Positions 1-7,468 of a DNA stretch of 64,000 nucleotides are shown here, one piece after another; within the stretch, counting starts at the first letter, position 1, and each line of letters begins with the position of its first letter. A program made the position numbers and the translations under genes. Source of the stretch: an uncultured Flavobacteriaceae bacterium (GTDB lineage: Bacteria; Bacteroidota; Bacteroidia; Flavobacteriales; Flavobacteriaceae); the NCBI GenBank assembly GCA_937944485.1, contig CALDYU010000025.1:1-64000 (forward strand), written 5' to 3'. Below the pieces are notes generated by a model. The model saw only the letters and a program-made list of their open reading frames with translations, did not search any database and was not told the DNA's origin.

Positions 1-25
1 GTAAACTTAAATGCTGATAAATGAA

Positions 26-53
26 AAAACCCTTCACGTAAGTGAAGGGTTTT
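26..53 (-). terminator. Rho-independent terminator of the tRNA-Asp unit
   Basis: A perfect 12-bp stem (AAAACCCTTCAC with its complement) closes on a GTAA-type loop. On the minus strand it is followed by a run of T. It lies 11 bases past the 3' end of tRNA-Asp, so it probably ends the promoter / GIY-YIG / tRNA transcript. Confidence 0.85.
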
Positions 54-63
54 ACTTTACTCG

Positions 64-137
64 CGGTCTGGACGGGACTCGAACCCGCGACCCCCTGCGT
101 GACAGGCAGGTATTCTAACCAACTGAACTACCAGACC
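64..137 (-). tRNA. tRNA-Asp (anticodon GTC)
   Basis: Reading the minus strand, a complete cloverleaf is visible: acceptor GGTCTGG pairs with CCAGACC, the D-arm contains AGTTCAGTTGGTTAGA, the anticodon stem CCTGC/GCAGG encloses loop CTGTCAC (anticodon GTC), and the T-arm carries GGTTCGAGTCCC. The discriminator base is G and CCA is not encoded. The 5' half and about 59 bases of leader are repeated at 481-587, with a GIY-YIG gene in between. Because the promoter (608-638) lies beyond that second copy, this tRNA is probably co-transcribed with the GIY-YIG gene. Confidence 0.97.
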
Positions 138-196
138 AATGATTTTATTCGCCTTTGACGAACCCTGACAACAGTCAGATTCAAATCTTGATTCAA
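138..196 (-). repeat. Leader duplication, copy A (next to intact tRNA-Asp)
   Basis: This 59-base segment directly upstream of the intact tRNA-Asp matches 530-587 with about five differences. It overlaps the last codons of the GIY-YIG gene. It is the duplicated 5' leader of the tRNA gene, which shows that the GIY-YIG gene entered the tRNA unit together with a copy of leader plus tRNA 5' half. Confidence 0.85.
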
Positions 197-459
197 TCAC
201 TTTTAATAAGTGATTCATAATTTTTTATCAGCTTTTCGTAAAACTGGCGATTTCTTTGTTTTTTAAGAAATCGCTCCCTACTTAAAGCATTTTTTCTTGT
301 TTTAAATTCTTCAATATAAACTATTTTCCATGGACGCTTAGTCTTGGTATATTTTGAAATACCTAAATTATGCTGTTCCAATCTCTTTTTCAAGTTTTCG
401 GTTTGACCTATATAATAGGTTTCATCCCGATTACTTTGAAGAATATAAACAAAATACAT
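193..459 (-). CDS. Small GIY-YIG nuclease family protein
   Basis: The 88-residue protein is a complete stand-alone GIY-YIG domain (UrvC/UPF0213-like size). The GIY-YIG core is visible as YFVYIL near residues 2-7 and YYIGQT near 15-20, followed by a conserved region with LKKRLEQH and a catalytic-type Glu in SRERFLKKQ near residue 62. Such domains cut DNA using one metal ion, but the cellular role of this small family is not established. The gene is sandwiched between a truncated tRNA-Asp copy upstream and the intact tRNA-Asp downstream, all on the same strand and probably on one transcript. No DNA-binding accessory domain is present. Start ATG at 459 follows a short hairpin (GAACTTT/AAAGTTC). 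Function of nuclease in shaping this locus is inference. Confidence 0.85.
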   Translation of the reverse strand: MYFVYILQSNRDETYYIGQTENLKKRLEQHNLGISKYTKTKRPWKIVYIEEFKTRKNALSRERFLKKQRNRQFYEKLIKNYESLIKSD

Positions 460-480
460 TTTAAAGAACTTTTAAAGTTC

Positions 481-529
481 GCGACAGGCAGTCCCGAGTA
501 CTCGGGATAACCAACTGAACTACCAGACC
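481..529 (-). pseudogene. Truncated tRNA-Asp copy (5' half)
   Basis: On the minus strand this begins exactly like tRNA-Asp (GGTCTGGTAGTTCAGTTGGTT), then the D-arm to anticodon-stem sequence is replaced by a palindrome, then CTGCCTGTCGCG appears, which looks like the anticodon region with 12 bases lost between two GTC triplets. It cannot fold as a tRNA. It lies immediately upstream of the GIY-YIG gene and downstream of the presumed native tRNA promoter. Confidence 0.85.
493..506. repeat. Palindrome CCCGAGTACTCGGG inside tRNA-Asp remnant
   Basis: A perfect 14-base palindrome replaces the GGTATTCT stretch of the intact tRNA-Asp. A related element (CCCCGA, GACT loop, TCGGGG) occupies the broken point of the tRNA-Leu remnant at 32309-32324. 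Confidence 0.8.
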
Positions 530-587
530 AATGATTTTATTCGCTTTTGACGAACCCCGACAACAGTCAGATTCAAACCTTGTTCAA
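530..587 (-). repeat. Leader duplication, copy B (next to tRNA-Asp remnant)
   Basis: Matches 138-196 closely (about five differences). Unlike copy A it continues into the promoter, so it is probably the original leader of the tRNA-Asp gene. Confidence 0.85.
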
Positions 588-607
588 ATGCTTTGATTAA
601 GCGACTG

Positions 608-638
608 CAAATATACGTTGCTAATTGAATTGCGCAAA
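608..638 (-). promoter_or_regulatory. Bacteroidota-type promoter of the tRNA-Asp/GIY-YIG unit
   Basis: On the minus strand TTTG is followed after 19 bases by TATATTTG, an exact match to the TAnnTTTG box. It is the only good promoter upstream of the tRNA remnant, the GIY-YIG gene and the intact tRNA. Confidence 0.75.
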
Positions 639-662
639 CAATTTTCTTTAAAAATAATTGAG

Positions 663-1592
663 CTAAAGAAATTTTTGTCTTTCTACCATGAAGGTATTTA
701 ATACCGTTGAAAAATCAGATTTAACATCAACGCCAACATATTTGATGCTATACTGTGCACATTTTAGTTTCAGAGCCTCAAAATAGCGAACGACCTCTTC
801 CTCATAGGCTTCTTTAATATTTTCTGCATACAAGTCAATTCGTTGTCCCGTTTCAATATCTATATAGCGCTTAGGGGTATTTTCAAAGTTAAAATGTTGT
901 TCTTTTTCTTTATCTATCAGATGAAATAAAACCACCTCGTGTTTATTATATTTCAAATGACGTAAGGCATCAAAAAGTTTTTCATCATCTTCAACAGTTT
1001 GGAACATATCAGTAAATAAGAAAATTAAACTTCTTCGTTTAATTTTTTCTGCTATCAAATGCAAATAGGCATAGGTTTCTGTATGCTTAACCGGTTTATC
1101 ATTCTGGCTGACCGCACTTAACTTTGACAGAAGCATTTGATGATGACGTTCACTCCCTTTTTCAGAGGCATAAAAATCGTACCTATCTGAATAGATACTT
1201 AAGCCCACGGCATCACGCTGTCGCTTTAAAATATTCATTAGCGCAGCGATAGCCAAAACTCCAAAACCCATCTTGTTGAGGTTGTTTACATTCAAATCTT
1301 TCACCTCAGGGTAATACATAGAAGCAGAACTATCTAAGATCATATGACATCTTAAATTGGTTTCTTCTTCATATTTTTTGGTATATAACTTATCGGTCTT
1401 GGCAAAAAGCTTCCAATCAATGTGTTTGGTACTTTCGCCAGTATTGTATATTTTATGTTCTGCAAATTCTGCCGAAAAACCATGAAACGGACTCTTATGA
1501 ATTCCACTAATAAAACCTTCTACGACTTGCTTAGCCAAAAGTTCTAAATTCTGGAATAATGATGCTTTATTTAATTCAGACTGTAGCTTCAT
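663..1592 (-). CDS. DUF58 domain-containing protein
   Basis: About 309 residues from the ATG at 1592; a TTG eight codons earlier is possible but the family begins near MKLQSELNK. The conserved DUF58 block is seen in FHGFSAEFAEHKIYN followed by IDWKLFAKTDKLY, and a von Willebrand-like segment with MILDSSASM, which resembles the metal-binding DxSxS motif. Proteins of this family usually sit next to MoxR-type AAA ATPases and Bat proteins and are thought to act as adaptors or chaperone partners; no MoxR gene is in this window because the gene is followed by trxA on one side and the tRNA locus on the other. No signal peptide or membrane helix is visible, so it is probably cytoplasmic. Confidence 0.88.
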   Translation of the reverse strand: MKLQSELNKASLFQNLELLAKQVVEGFISGIHKSPFHGFSAEFAEHKIYNTGESTKHIDWKLFAKTDKLYTKKYEEETNLRCHMILDSSASMYYPEVKDLNVNNLNKMGFGVLAIAALMNILKRQRDAVGLSIYSDRYDFYASEKGSERHHQMLLSKLSAVSQNDKPVKHTETYAYLHLIAEKIKRRSLIFLFTDMFQTVEDDEKLFDALRHLKYNKHEVVLFHLIDKEKEQHFNFENTPKRYIDIETGQRIDLYAENIKEAYEEEVVRYFEALKLKCAQYSIKYVGVDVKSDFSTVLNTFMVERQKFL

Positions 1593-1635
1593 AATACTAA
1601 GATACTTATAAATCAAGAGGCGCGTGAGTACAAAA

Positions 1636-1665
1636 AAAATCCTGACTACTTAAAGACAGGATTTT
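1636..1665 (-). terminator. Terminator downstream of trxA
   Basis: AAAATCCTG pairs with CAGGATTTT around a 12-base loop, followed on the minus strand by a run of eight T. It lies 35 bases beyond the trxA stop. Confidence 0.75.
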
Positions 1666-1700
1666 GATTTTTCTGTTTCCGTTGAAAGAAAAGAGACAGC

Positions 1701-2018
1701 CTATAATAACGCATCTATAGCGTCAGTATAGACCTTCTTAGGCGAAACACCTACTTGACGGCTAACGATTTCGCCATCCTTAAAAACTAATACGGTAGGT
1801 ATATTACGCACGCCGTACTTCGCTGCAAATTCTTGATTAGCATCTACATCTACTTTACCTACTATTGCTTTTCCTTCGTATTCATTACTCACTTCATCAA
1901 TCACAGGGCCAACCATACGGCAAGGACCACACCATGCTGCCCAAAAATCAACTACTACGGGTTTATCACTTTTCAATACTACTTCATCAAAAGTTGCATC
2001 TGTTATTTCTAATGCCAT
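1701..2018 (-). CDS. trxA: Thioredoxin
   Basis: A 105-residue classical thioredoxin, the usual full length. The active site WCGPCR has its redox cysteines at residues 30 and 33, the buried Asp lies in VVVDFWA, and the cis-proline is in NIPTV near residue 74. It reduces protein disulfides in the cytoplasm and serves as electron donor for ribonucleotide reductase and similar enzymes; no signal peptide is present. The gene follows dnaE on the same strand after a gap of about 160 bases but has its own promoter box and a terminator, so it is probably monocistronic. Confidence 0.97.
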   Translation of the reverse strand: MALEITDATFDEVVLKSDKPVVVDFWAAWCGPCRMVGPVIDEVSNEYEGKAIVGKVDVDANQEFAAKYGVRNIPTVLVFKDGEIVSRQVGVSPKKVYTDAIDALL

Positions 2019-2040
2019 GTTATTTCTATTTAATATTACA

Positions 2041-2048
2041 CAAAGTTA
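2041..2048 (-). promoter_or_regulatory. -7 promoter box of trxA
   Basis: TAACTTTG on the minus strand matches TAnnTTTG, 23 bases before the trxA start codon. I see no clear TTG box at the expected distance upstream. Confidence 0.55.
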
Positions 2049-2179
2049 GTCAATTATTCTTCGCATTCCTTACGAAGGTCTTATTCGTTTTGACAATGCT
2101 ATTATCAAAGAAATTTATCAGACCGAACCCGTAAATCTTCTTCGCAATAGCCAAGGAGCTTAAAATTATGTTCATAATT

Positions 2180-5100
2180 CTAATTAAGCTTATAATGTAC
2201 TTCACTTTCTTCTAGAGTATGGAGTAATTCACTCGAAATTTGAACCTTTTGTTTGCGACTAGACATATTCACTTTGATCTTTTCTTCCATTTCATAAACC
2301 ACAAAATTCAAGGCATGATCTCCCTTATGACTTACCAAAGTATCTTTCAGTTGACGTACTCTTTCTTCTTGTAAATTATTGATATCTAATTTAATGGTGA
2401 GCTTTTTCGCATAGGCTTCCATTACCTCTTGCAATAACATAAAGCTATTGAATTGCATTCTTGGATCACCTTTTTTTCCTGTATCACGGTTTACCCATCC
2501 ATCTCTTATTAGTATTTTGACATAGGCGAAGGAGTTTATCATTAAGAAATGTCGGAACTTCAGATATTCCTCCCCAAAAATTCTAAACTCATACGAATCT
2601 GTATAATCTTCCATGGTGAACATTGCCCAACCTTTGCCATTTTTCGAAATACGATGTTGTACATCTGTAATTACTCCTGCAAGGGTGAGTTCACGATTGA
2701 TGTAATTCTCCATTTCATTGACATGAGAAATACTTGCGTTACAAAAGGCTTTGATTTCTGTTTTAAAATCATCTAACGGATGCCCTGAAATATAAATTCC
2801 GACGACTTCTTTTTCTCTTCGGAGTTTTTCCATGGTGCCCCACTCCTCGCAAGGCGGGACTTCAGGCTCTGGAATCTGTGCTTCACTAACCCCTCCAAAC
2901 ATATCCATCTGAGAAGAATTCTTGTTTTCTTGATACTTCGCCGCAGACTTGATTACTTTTTCTAAAAAAGTAATACTATCGCCTTCGGTATGAAAATATT
3001 GTGCGCGATGGGTAGTACCAAAAGAATCGAAACCACCTGCGACTGCTAAATTTTCAAAGGCTTTTTTATTCGCGGCACGTAAATCGATGCGCTTCGCCAA
3101 ATCAAAGACTGAAGCAAAATTGCCGTCTTTCTTACGGTGTTCAACAATGGTTTCAACAGCCGAACGACCTACCCCTTTAATGGCTCCCATTCCAAAACGA
3201 ACAGCGCCTCTTTTATTCACCGCAAACTTGTAATACGATTCATTCACATCAGGACCAAGAACCTCTAGTCCCATACGTTTACATTCTTCCATGAAGAAGG
3301 TTACCTGCTTAATATCATTCATGTTATTGCTCAACACAGCAGCCATATATTCTGCAGGATAATGGGCTTTTAAATATGCTGTTTGATAGGCAATATATGC
3401 ATAACAAGTAGAGTGACTTTTATTAAAGGCATAGGCTGCAAATGCTTCCCAATCTTTCCAAATTTTTTCAAGGGTTTCTTTTGGATGTCCATTAGCTTCA
3501 CCGCCTTCTAAGAATTTGGGTTTCATCTTTTGTAGTACGGCAAAAATCTTCTTACCCATAGCTTTTCGAAGTACATCAGCTTCCCCCTTGGAAAAACCTG
3601 CCAACTTTTGAGAAAGAAGCATCACTTGCTCTTGATATACCGTAATACCGTAGGTTTCTTTCAAATATTCTTCCATATCAGGAAGGTCATATTTGATTTC
3701 TGCCATTCCGTTTTTACGTTGTATAAAATCAGGAATATACTCCATCGGACCAGGTCGGTACAAGGCATTCATGGCAATCAAATCATCAAAAACCGAAGGC
3801 TTTAAATCCTTAAGGTGCTTTTGCATTCCTGGTGATTCGTATTGAAAAATTCCTACTGTTTCTCCTCTTTGGAAAAGTTCATACGTCTTCTCATCATCTA
3901 ACGGAAAATCATCGGGCACTAGTTGAATACCGTGCTTCGCCTTTACTATTTTGACGGTGTCTTTAATTAAGGTCAAAGTTTTCAACCCTAAGAAATCCAT
4001 CTTCAATAAGCCCGCACTTTCTACTACGGAGTTATCGAATTGAGTTACATATAAGTCAGAATCTTTAGCCGTAGCAACGGGAACAAAATTGGTAATATCA
4101 TCAGGAGTAATAATCACGCCGCAGGCATGAATACCCGTATTTCGGACAGAACCTTCAAGGGTTCTAGCCATTTTCAAGGTCTGCCCTTCAAGGTCATCCC
4201 CTTCATGTATATTCAGTAAGTGGTTAATTTTCTCTAAATCATCGGCGCGAAACTGCTTTTTCAATTCTGCATCGGTCTTTCCAAATATCTTACCGAGTTT
4301 AGACATGGTGGGTATCAACTTAGCAATGCGATCGGCATCACCTAAAGGCAAATCTAAGACGCGGGCAGTATCTCGAATTGATGATTTAGCAGCCATCGTA
4401 CCGTAGGTAATAATTTGTGCTACTTGATTTGCGCCATATTTTTTAATGACATAATCCATCACCCGACCACGGCCTTCATCATCAAAATCAATATCAATAT
4501 CAGGCATTGAAACTCGTTCGGGATTTAAAAAACGCTCAAAAAGGAGGTTGTACTTCAAAGGGTCGATGTTCGTAATTGCCAGACAATAGGCAACCACTGA
4601 ACCAGCCGCAGAACCCCTACCGGGACCTACTGAAACATCCATATTTCGCGCTTCACGAATGAAATCTTCAGTAATTAAAAAATAACCCGGATAACCTGAA
4701 TTTTTAATAGTATTTAACTCAAAATCAATGCGTTCTTCGATTTCAGGTGTTATTTCACTATAGCGCTTTTTAGCCCCCTGGTAGGTAATATGACGTAAGT
4801 AGGCATTTTCACCACGATTGCCTCCATCCACTTCATCTTCAGCAACTTTGAATTCCTCAGGAATGTCAAATTTGGGTAATAATACGTCTCGCGCCAAGTC
4901 ATAAGATTCAACTTTATCTAGAACTTCTTGCACATTCAAAATAGATTCGGGCAGGTCTTTGAATAAGGCCTTCATCTCGTCTTGCGACTTGAAATAGTAT
5001 TCTTGATTAGGTAAGCCGTATCGATAACCACGACCCCTACCAATCGGTGTTGCTTGCTTTTCGCCATCTTTTACGCACAACAAAATATCATGAGCATCAG

Positions 5101-6565
5101 CATCTTCTTTTGCGCGGTAATAGGTATTATTACTCGCCACCATTTTCACCTGATGCTTTCTTGCCATCGGAATCAAAACTTGATTCACACGGTTCTCATC
5201 TTCTTGTCCGTGGCGCATGATCTCAACATACAGATCGTCACCAAATTGCTGCTTCCACCAGATCAAAGCATCTTCTGCCTGTTTTTCACCTACATTTAGA
5301 ATCTTTCCGGGTACTTCGCCATATAAATTTCCTGTTAGTACAATGATATCTTCTTTGTATTGCTCGATGACTTTTCGATCGATTCGAGGGACATAGTAAA
5401 ATCCATCAGTATAGGCAATAGACGACATTTTGGCCAAATTGTGATAGCCATTTTTATTTTTGGCTAGCATTACTATTTGATAACCATAATCTTTGACATT
5501 CTTGTTGGTGTGGTCATCGCACACGAAAAACTCACAACCAATGATGGGTTTTATTTCTGTTTCATTAGGCAGTTCTCCTTTTTCAATAGCTTCCGCATTT
5601 CGGGTTGCCACTGCCTTATTATTTGCCTTGATCTCTTTGACAAAATGAAAAGCCCCCATCATATTCGCATGATCAGTAATTGCAACTGCCGGCATTTTAG
5701 CATCACCTGCAGCTTTGACTAAATCATGAACCGATATGGTAGATTGTAAAACAGAAAATTGCGAATGGTTATGTAAATGAGCAAAACGAGCTTCTTCAAG
5801 AGACTGCATGTTCGCAGTAATTTCCTCTTCAGACGCCCCACCTGTATCTTTTTCCCAAAGGGCATCTGCAATTTGCTGCGATGCTTTTTTAAGATTGATG
5901 TGTTGGAGCCCTATTAAAGCAATTGGCTGCGGGTGCGCCTCCGAAAAGTTCTCAAAATAGTTTGGTTGAACATCTAATTTTTCAAGGGAGTAATGCTTTC
6001 TTCGGATAAGCTCTAAAAAACAACGTGTCGTAGCTTCAACATCGGCCGTCGCATTATGAGCCTCGCCAAACGGTTCTCCAAAAAGATGTTGATGCAACTC
6101 CGTCAATGTCGGAAGCTTAAATTTTCCACCACGACCCCCAGGAATCTGACAAAGCGTAGCCGTTTCTTCGGTACACGTATCTAAAACAGGTAAATCTTGC
6201 AAAGGATTTTCAATGCCCAAGCGATGAAACTCCGCTCCCATAATATTCAAATCAAAGCCAACATTTTGACCAACAATAAATTTGGTCTTTGACATTGCAA
6301 TATTGAATTTTTCTAAAACGGCGGCCAAGGGCACCCCATTTTGATCGGCCAATTCAGTAGATATACCATGTATTTTCTCCGCATCATAGGGAATGTTAAA
6401 TCCCTCTGGTTTGACCAAATAATCTTGATGCTCCAAAACATTGCCCATAGCATCGTGCAACTGCCATGCAATTTGAATACAGCGCGGCCAATTATCGATG
6501 TCGGTAATGGGGGCGTTCCAGCTTTTTGGAAGACCAGTAGTTTCGGTATCAAAAATTAAATACAT
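2180..6565 (-). CDS. dnaE: DNA polymerase III alpha subunit with fused 3'-5' exonuclease
   Basis: This is the replicative polymerase, 1461 residues, longer than the roughly 1160 of E. coli DnaE. The extra N-terminus (about 1-190) is a DnaQ-like DEDDh exonuclease: Exo I FDTETTGL at 5-12, Exo II in GQNVGFDLNIM near 98-108, Exo III HNATADVEAT near 165-175. Then come the PHP domain (HLHNHSQFS near 262), the polymerase core with catalytic aspartates in PDIDIDF near 688, a helix-hairpin-helix region, a beta-clamp motif QMDMFG near 1222, and an OB fold around 1290-1360. The proofreading domain precedes PHP, unlike Gram-positive PolC, where it interrupts PHP. This architecture appears normal for flavobacteria. 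The gene is monocistronic, upstream of trxA. Confidence 0.97.
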   Translation of the reverse strand: MYLIFDTETTGLPKSWNAPITDIDNWPRCIQIAWQLHDAMGNVLEHQDYLVKPEGFNIPYDAEKIHGISTELADQNGVPLAAVLEKFNIAMSKTKFIVGQNVGFDLNIMGAEFHRLGIENPLQDLPVLDTCTEETATLCQIPGGRGGKFKLPTLTELHQHLFGEPFGEAHNATADVEATTRCFLELIRRKHYSLEKLDVQPNYFENFSEAHPQPIALIGLQHINLKKASQQIADALWEKDTGGASEEEITANMQSLEEARFAHLHNHSQFSVLQSTISVHDLVKAAGDAKMPAVAITDHANMMGAFHFVKEIKANNKAVATRNAEAIEKGELPNETEIKPIIGCEFFVCDDHTNKNVKDYGYQIVMLAKNKNGYHNLAKMSSIAYTDGFYYVPRIDRKVIEQYKEDIIVLTGNLYGEVPGKILNVGEKQAEDALIWWKQQFGDDLYVEIMRHGQEDENRVNQVLIPMARKHQVKMVASNNTYYRAKEDADAHDILLCVKDGEKQATPIGRGRGYRYGLPNQEYYFKSQDEMKALFKDLPESILNVQEVLDKVESYDLARDVLLPKFDIPEEFKVAEDEVDGGNRGENAYLRHITYQGAKKRYSEITPEIEERIDFELNTIKNSGYPGYFLITEDFIREARNMDVSVGPGRGSAAGSVVAYCLAITNIDPLKYNLLFERFLNPERVSMPDIDIDFDDEGRGRVMDYVIKKYGANQVAQIITYGTMAAKSSIRDTARVLDLPLGDADRIAKLIPTMSKLGKIFGKTDAELKKQFRADDLEKINHLLNIHEGDDLEGQTLKMARTLEGSVRNTGIHACGVIITPDDITNFVPVATAKDSDLYVTQFDNSVVESAGLLKMDFLGLKTLTLIKDTVKIVKAKHGIQLVPDDFPLDDEKTYELFQRGETVGIFQYESPGMQKHLKDLKPSVFDDLIAMNALYRPGPMEYIPDFIQRKNGMAEIKYDLPDMEEYLKETYGITVYQEQVMLLSQKLAGFSKGEADVLRKAMGKKIFAVLQKMKPKFLEGGEANGHPKETLEKIWKDWEAFAAYAFNKSHSTCYAYIAYQTAYLKAHYPAEYMAAVLSNNMNDIKQVTFFMEECKRMGLEVLGPDVNESYYKFAVNKRGAVRFGMGAIKGVGRSAVETIVEHRKKDGNFASVFDLAKRIDLRAANKKAFENLAVAGGFDSFGTTHRAQYFHTEGDSITFLEKVIKSAAKYQENKNSSQMDMFGGVSEAQIPEPEVPPCEEWGTMEKLRREKEVVGIYISGHPLDDFKTEIKAFCNASISHVNEMENYINRELTLAGVITDVQHRISKNGKGWAMFTMEDYTDSYEFRIFGEEYLKFRHFLMINSFAYVKILIRDGWVNRDTGKKGDPRMQFNSFMLLQEVMEAYAKKLTIKLDINNLQEERVRQLKDTLVSHKGDHALNFVVYEMEEKIKVNMSSRKQKVQISSELLHTLEESEVHYKLN

Positions 6566-6780
6566 AAGGTAAATTCTCGCTATTAGAAAGTAATCGAAAA
6601 TTACTTAAAAAAGTACCGCTAAAAATACAGAAAACAACTAGTTTGAAAAAAGGGAGTTGTTAGGAGTTATTAACCAACTACGCAGCGACTTTGTAAACAA
6701 AAAATAAAAATTATCCTTAATAAATATGATAAGTTATTGAAAATCAATACGTAAAAATCTTATCAATTAAAATGTAGTCC
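6566..6780. other. Intergenic region upstream of dnaE, no gene seen
   Basis: AT-rich spacer between the dnaE start (minus strand) and the lipoprotein locus (plus strand). No open frame with a credible start is visible on either strand. It must contain the dnaE promoter, but I could not find an exact TAnnTTTG box. Confidence 0.5.
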
Positions 6781-6809
6781 AAAACTGTCAAAATTGTACA
6801 GTTTTTGTT
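6781..6809 (+). terminator. Hairpin upstream of lipoprotein promoter
   Basis: AAAACTGT pairs perfectly with ACAGTTTT around a 9-base loop and is followed by T-rich sequence. No gene on the plus strand is seen that it would terminate. A comparable hairpin precedes the promoter of the other lipoprotein gene at 26899-26935, so it may belong to a shared upstream module. Confidence 0.5.
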
Positions 6810-6823
6810 TTATTATTAAGTAA

Positions 6824-6861
6824 TTTTTTTTTTGAATATTGCGTAATGTCTTACAGTTTTG
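6824..6861 (+). promoter_or_regulatory. Poly-T promoter of lipoprotein locus 1
   Basis: A run of ten T (6824-6833) ends in TTTG, and 17 bases later comes TACAGTTTTG, a loose match to the flavobacterial -7 box. It is followed by GCACAAA and an AT-rich leader that ends TTATTAATTTTAAAATT before the start codon. The same order and nearly the same leader occur at 26945-27046. The homopolymer lies at the -33 position, so changes in its length could alter promoter strength. Confidence 0.55.
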
Positions 6862-6914
6862 CACAAAACACTGATGAAGATTACAATCTATTTATTAATT
6901 TTAAAATTCGAAAA

Positions 6915-7435
6915 ATGAAAAAAATTCTTTTATTCACATGTACTTTATTTTTAGCATTTTCATGCACTAAAGATTCTAAAGAAAAGAAACCTCTTATGAC
7001 TTTGTCGATGTTGGAATACCTGCAGCTTATCATGCAAAGGACGCACGATTAACGGGTAAAAGCTATTCTGAGTCAGTAGACATTGAAACTATCGATGTTG
7101 AAGTAATAGATAAGGATGGAGCCAAATTTGATGGTCAAATTCGAATAACAATTCCTGCTGGAGATGAAAATGCTTTGGTCAATTTTGAAATGTCTGGCAA
7201 CATTTTTGATAAAACAGAGCTTGAACCTGATTTTTGGGTTAATTCTAACATTAGTGCAAAACAAGTAAACCAACTACAAGCTAAACTCGGATGCATCTCC
7301 GACTGTCACAAAACTTTTACGAAGCCTGATGGAAGTAAAATTAAAGGGCGTGGTTGGTGTAAGGCAGGTTGCTGGTTAGAAACAGCAGCAAAAGTTGCAA
7401 CCGCAGTCGCAGCGGTAATAATTGGCACTAAATAA
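6915..7435 (+). pseudogene. Frameshifted small lipoprotein gene (locus 1)
   Basis: The first reading frame from ATG 6915 encodes a lipoprotein signal (MKKILLFTCTLFLAFSC) and a short linker, then goes out of frame and stops at 7052. The -1 frame continues without a stop from 6980 to 7435. Adding one A to the A-rich run at 6978-6989 restores a protein of about 173 residues. The restored C-terminus has two CxxxC motifs (CISDC and CKAGC) and ends in an Ala/Val-rich helix closing with IIGTK. I do not recognise the family. It may be a true mutation, a reversible homopolymer slip, a programmed -1 frameshift or a sequencing error. It shares promoter and leader with the lipoprotein gene at 27044. The next gene starts 33 bases later and may be co-transcribed. 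Confidence 0.65.
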
Positions 7436-7468
7436 TGAATTAATACACTAATTCTTTTTTAAAACCCT

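Noticed and set aside
5054..5722. Open frames opposite dnaE
   Set aside because: They overlap the conserved polymerase coding sequence completely, lack promoters and show no recognisable domain.
6978..6992. Programmed -1 frameshift at the A-rich run in the lipoprotein gene
   Set aside because: The run does not form a classical X XXY YYZ slippery heptamer and no downstream pseudoknot is evident, so a simple indel is preferred, although it is not excluded.
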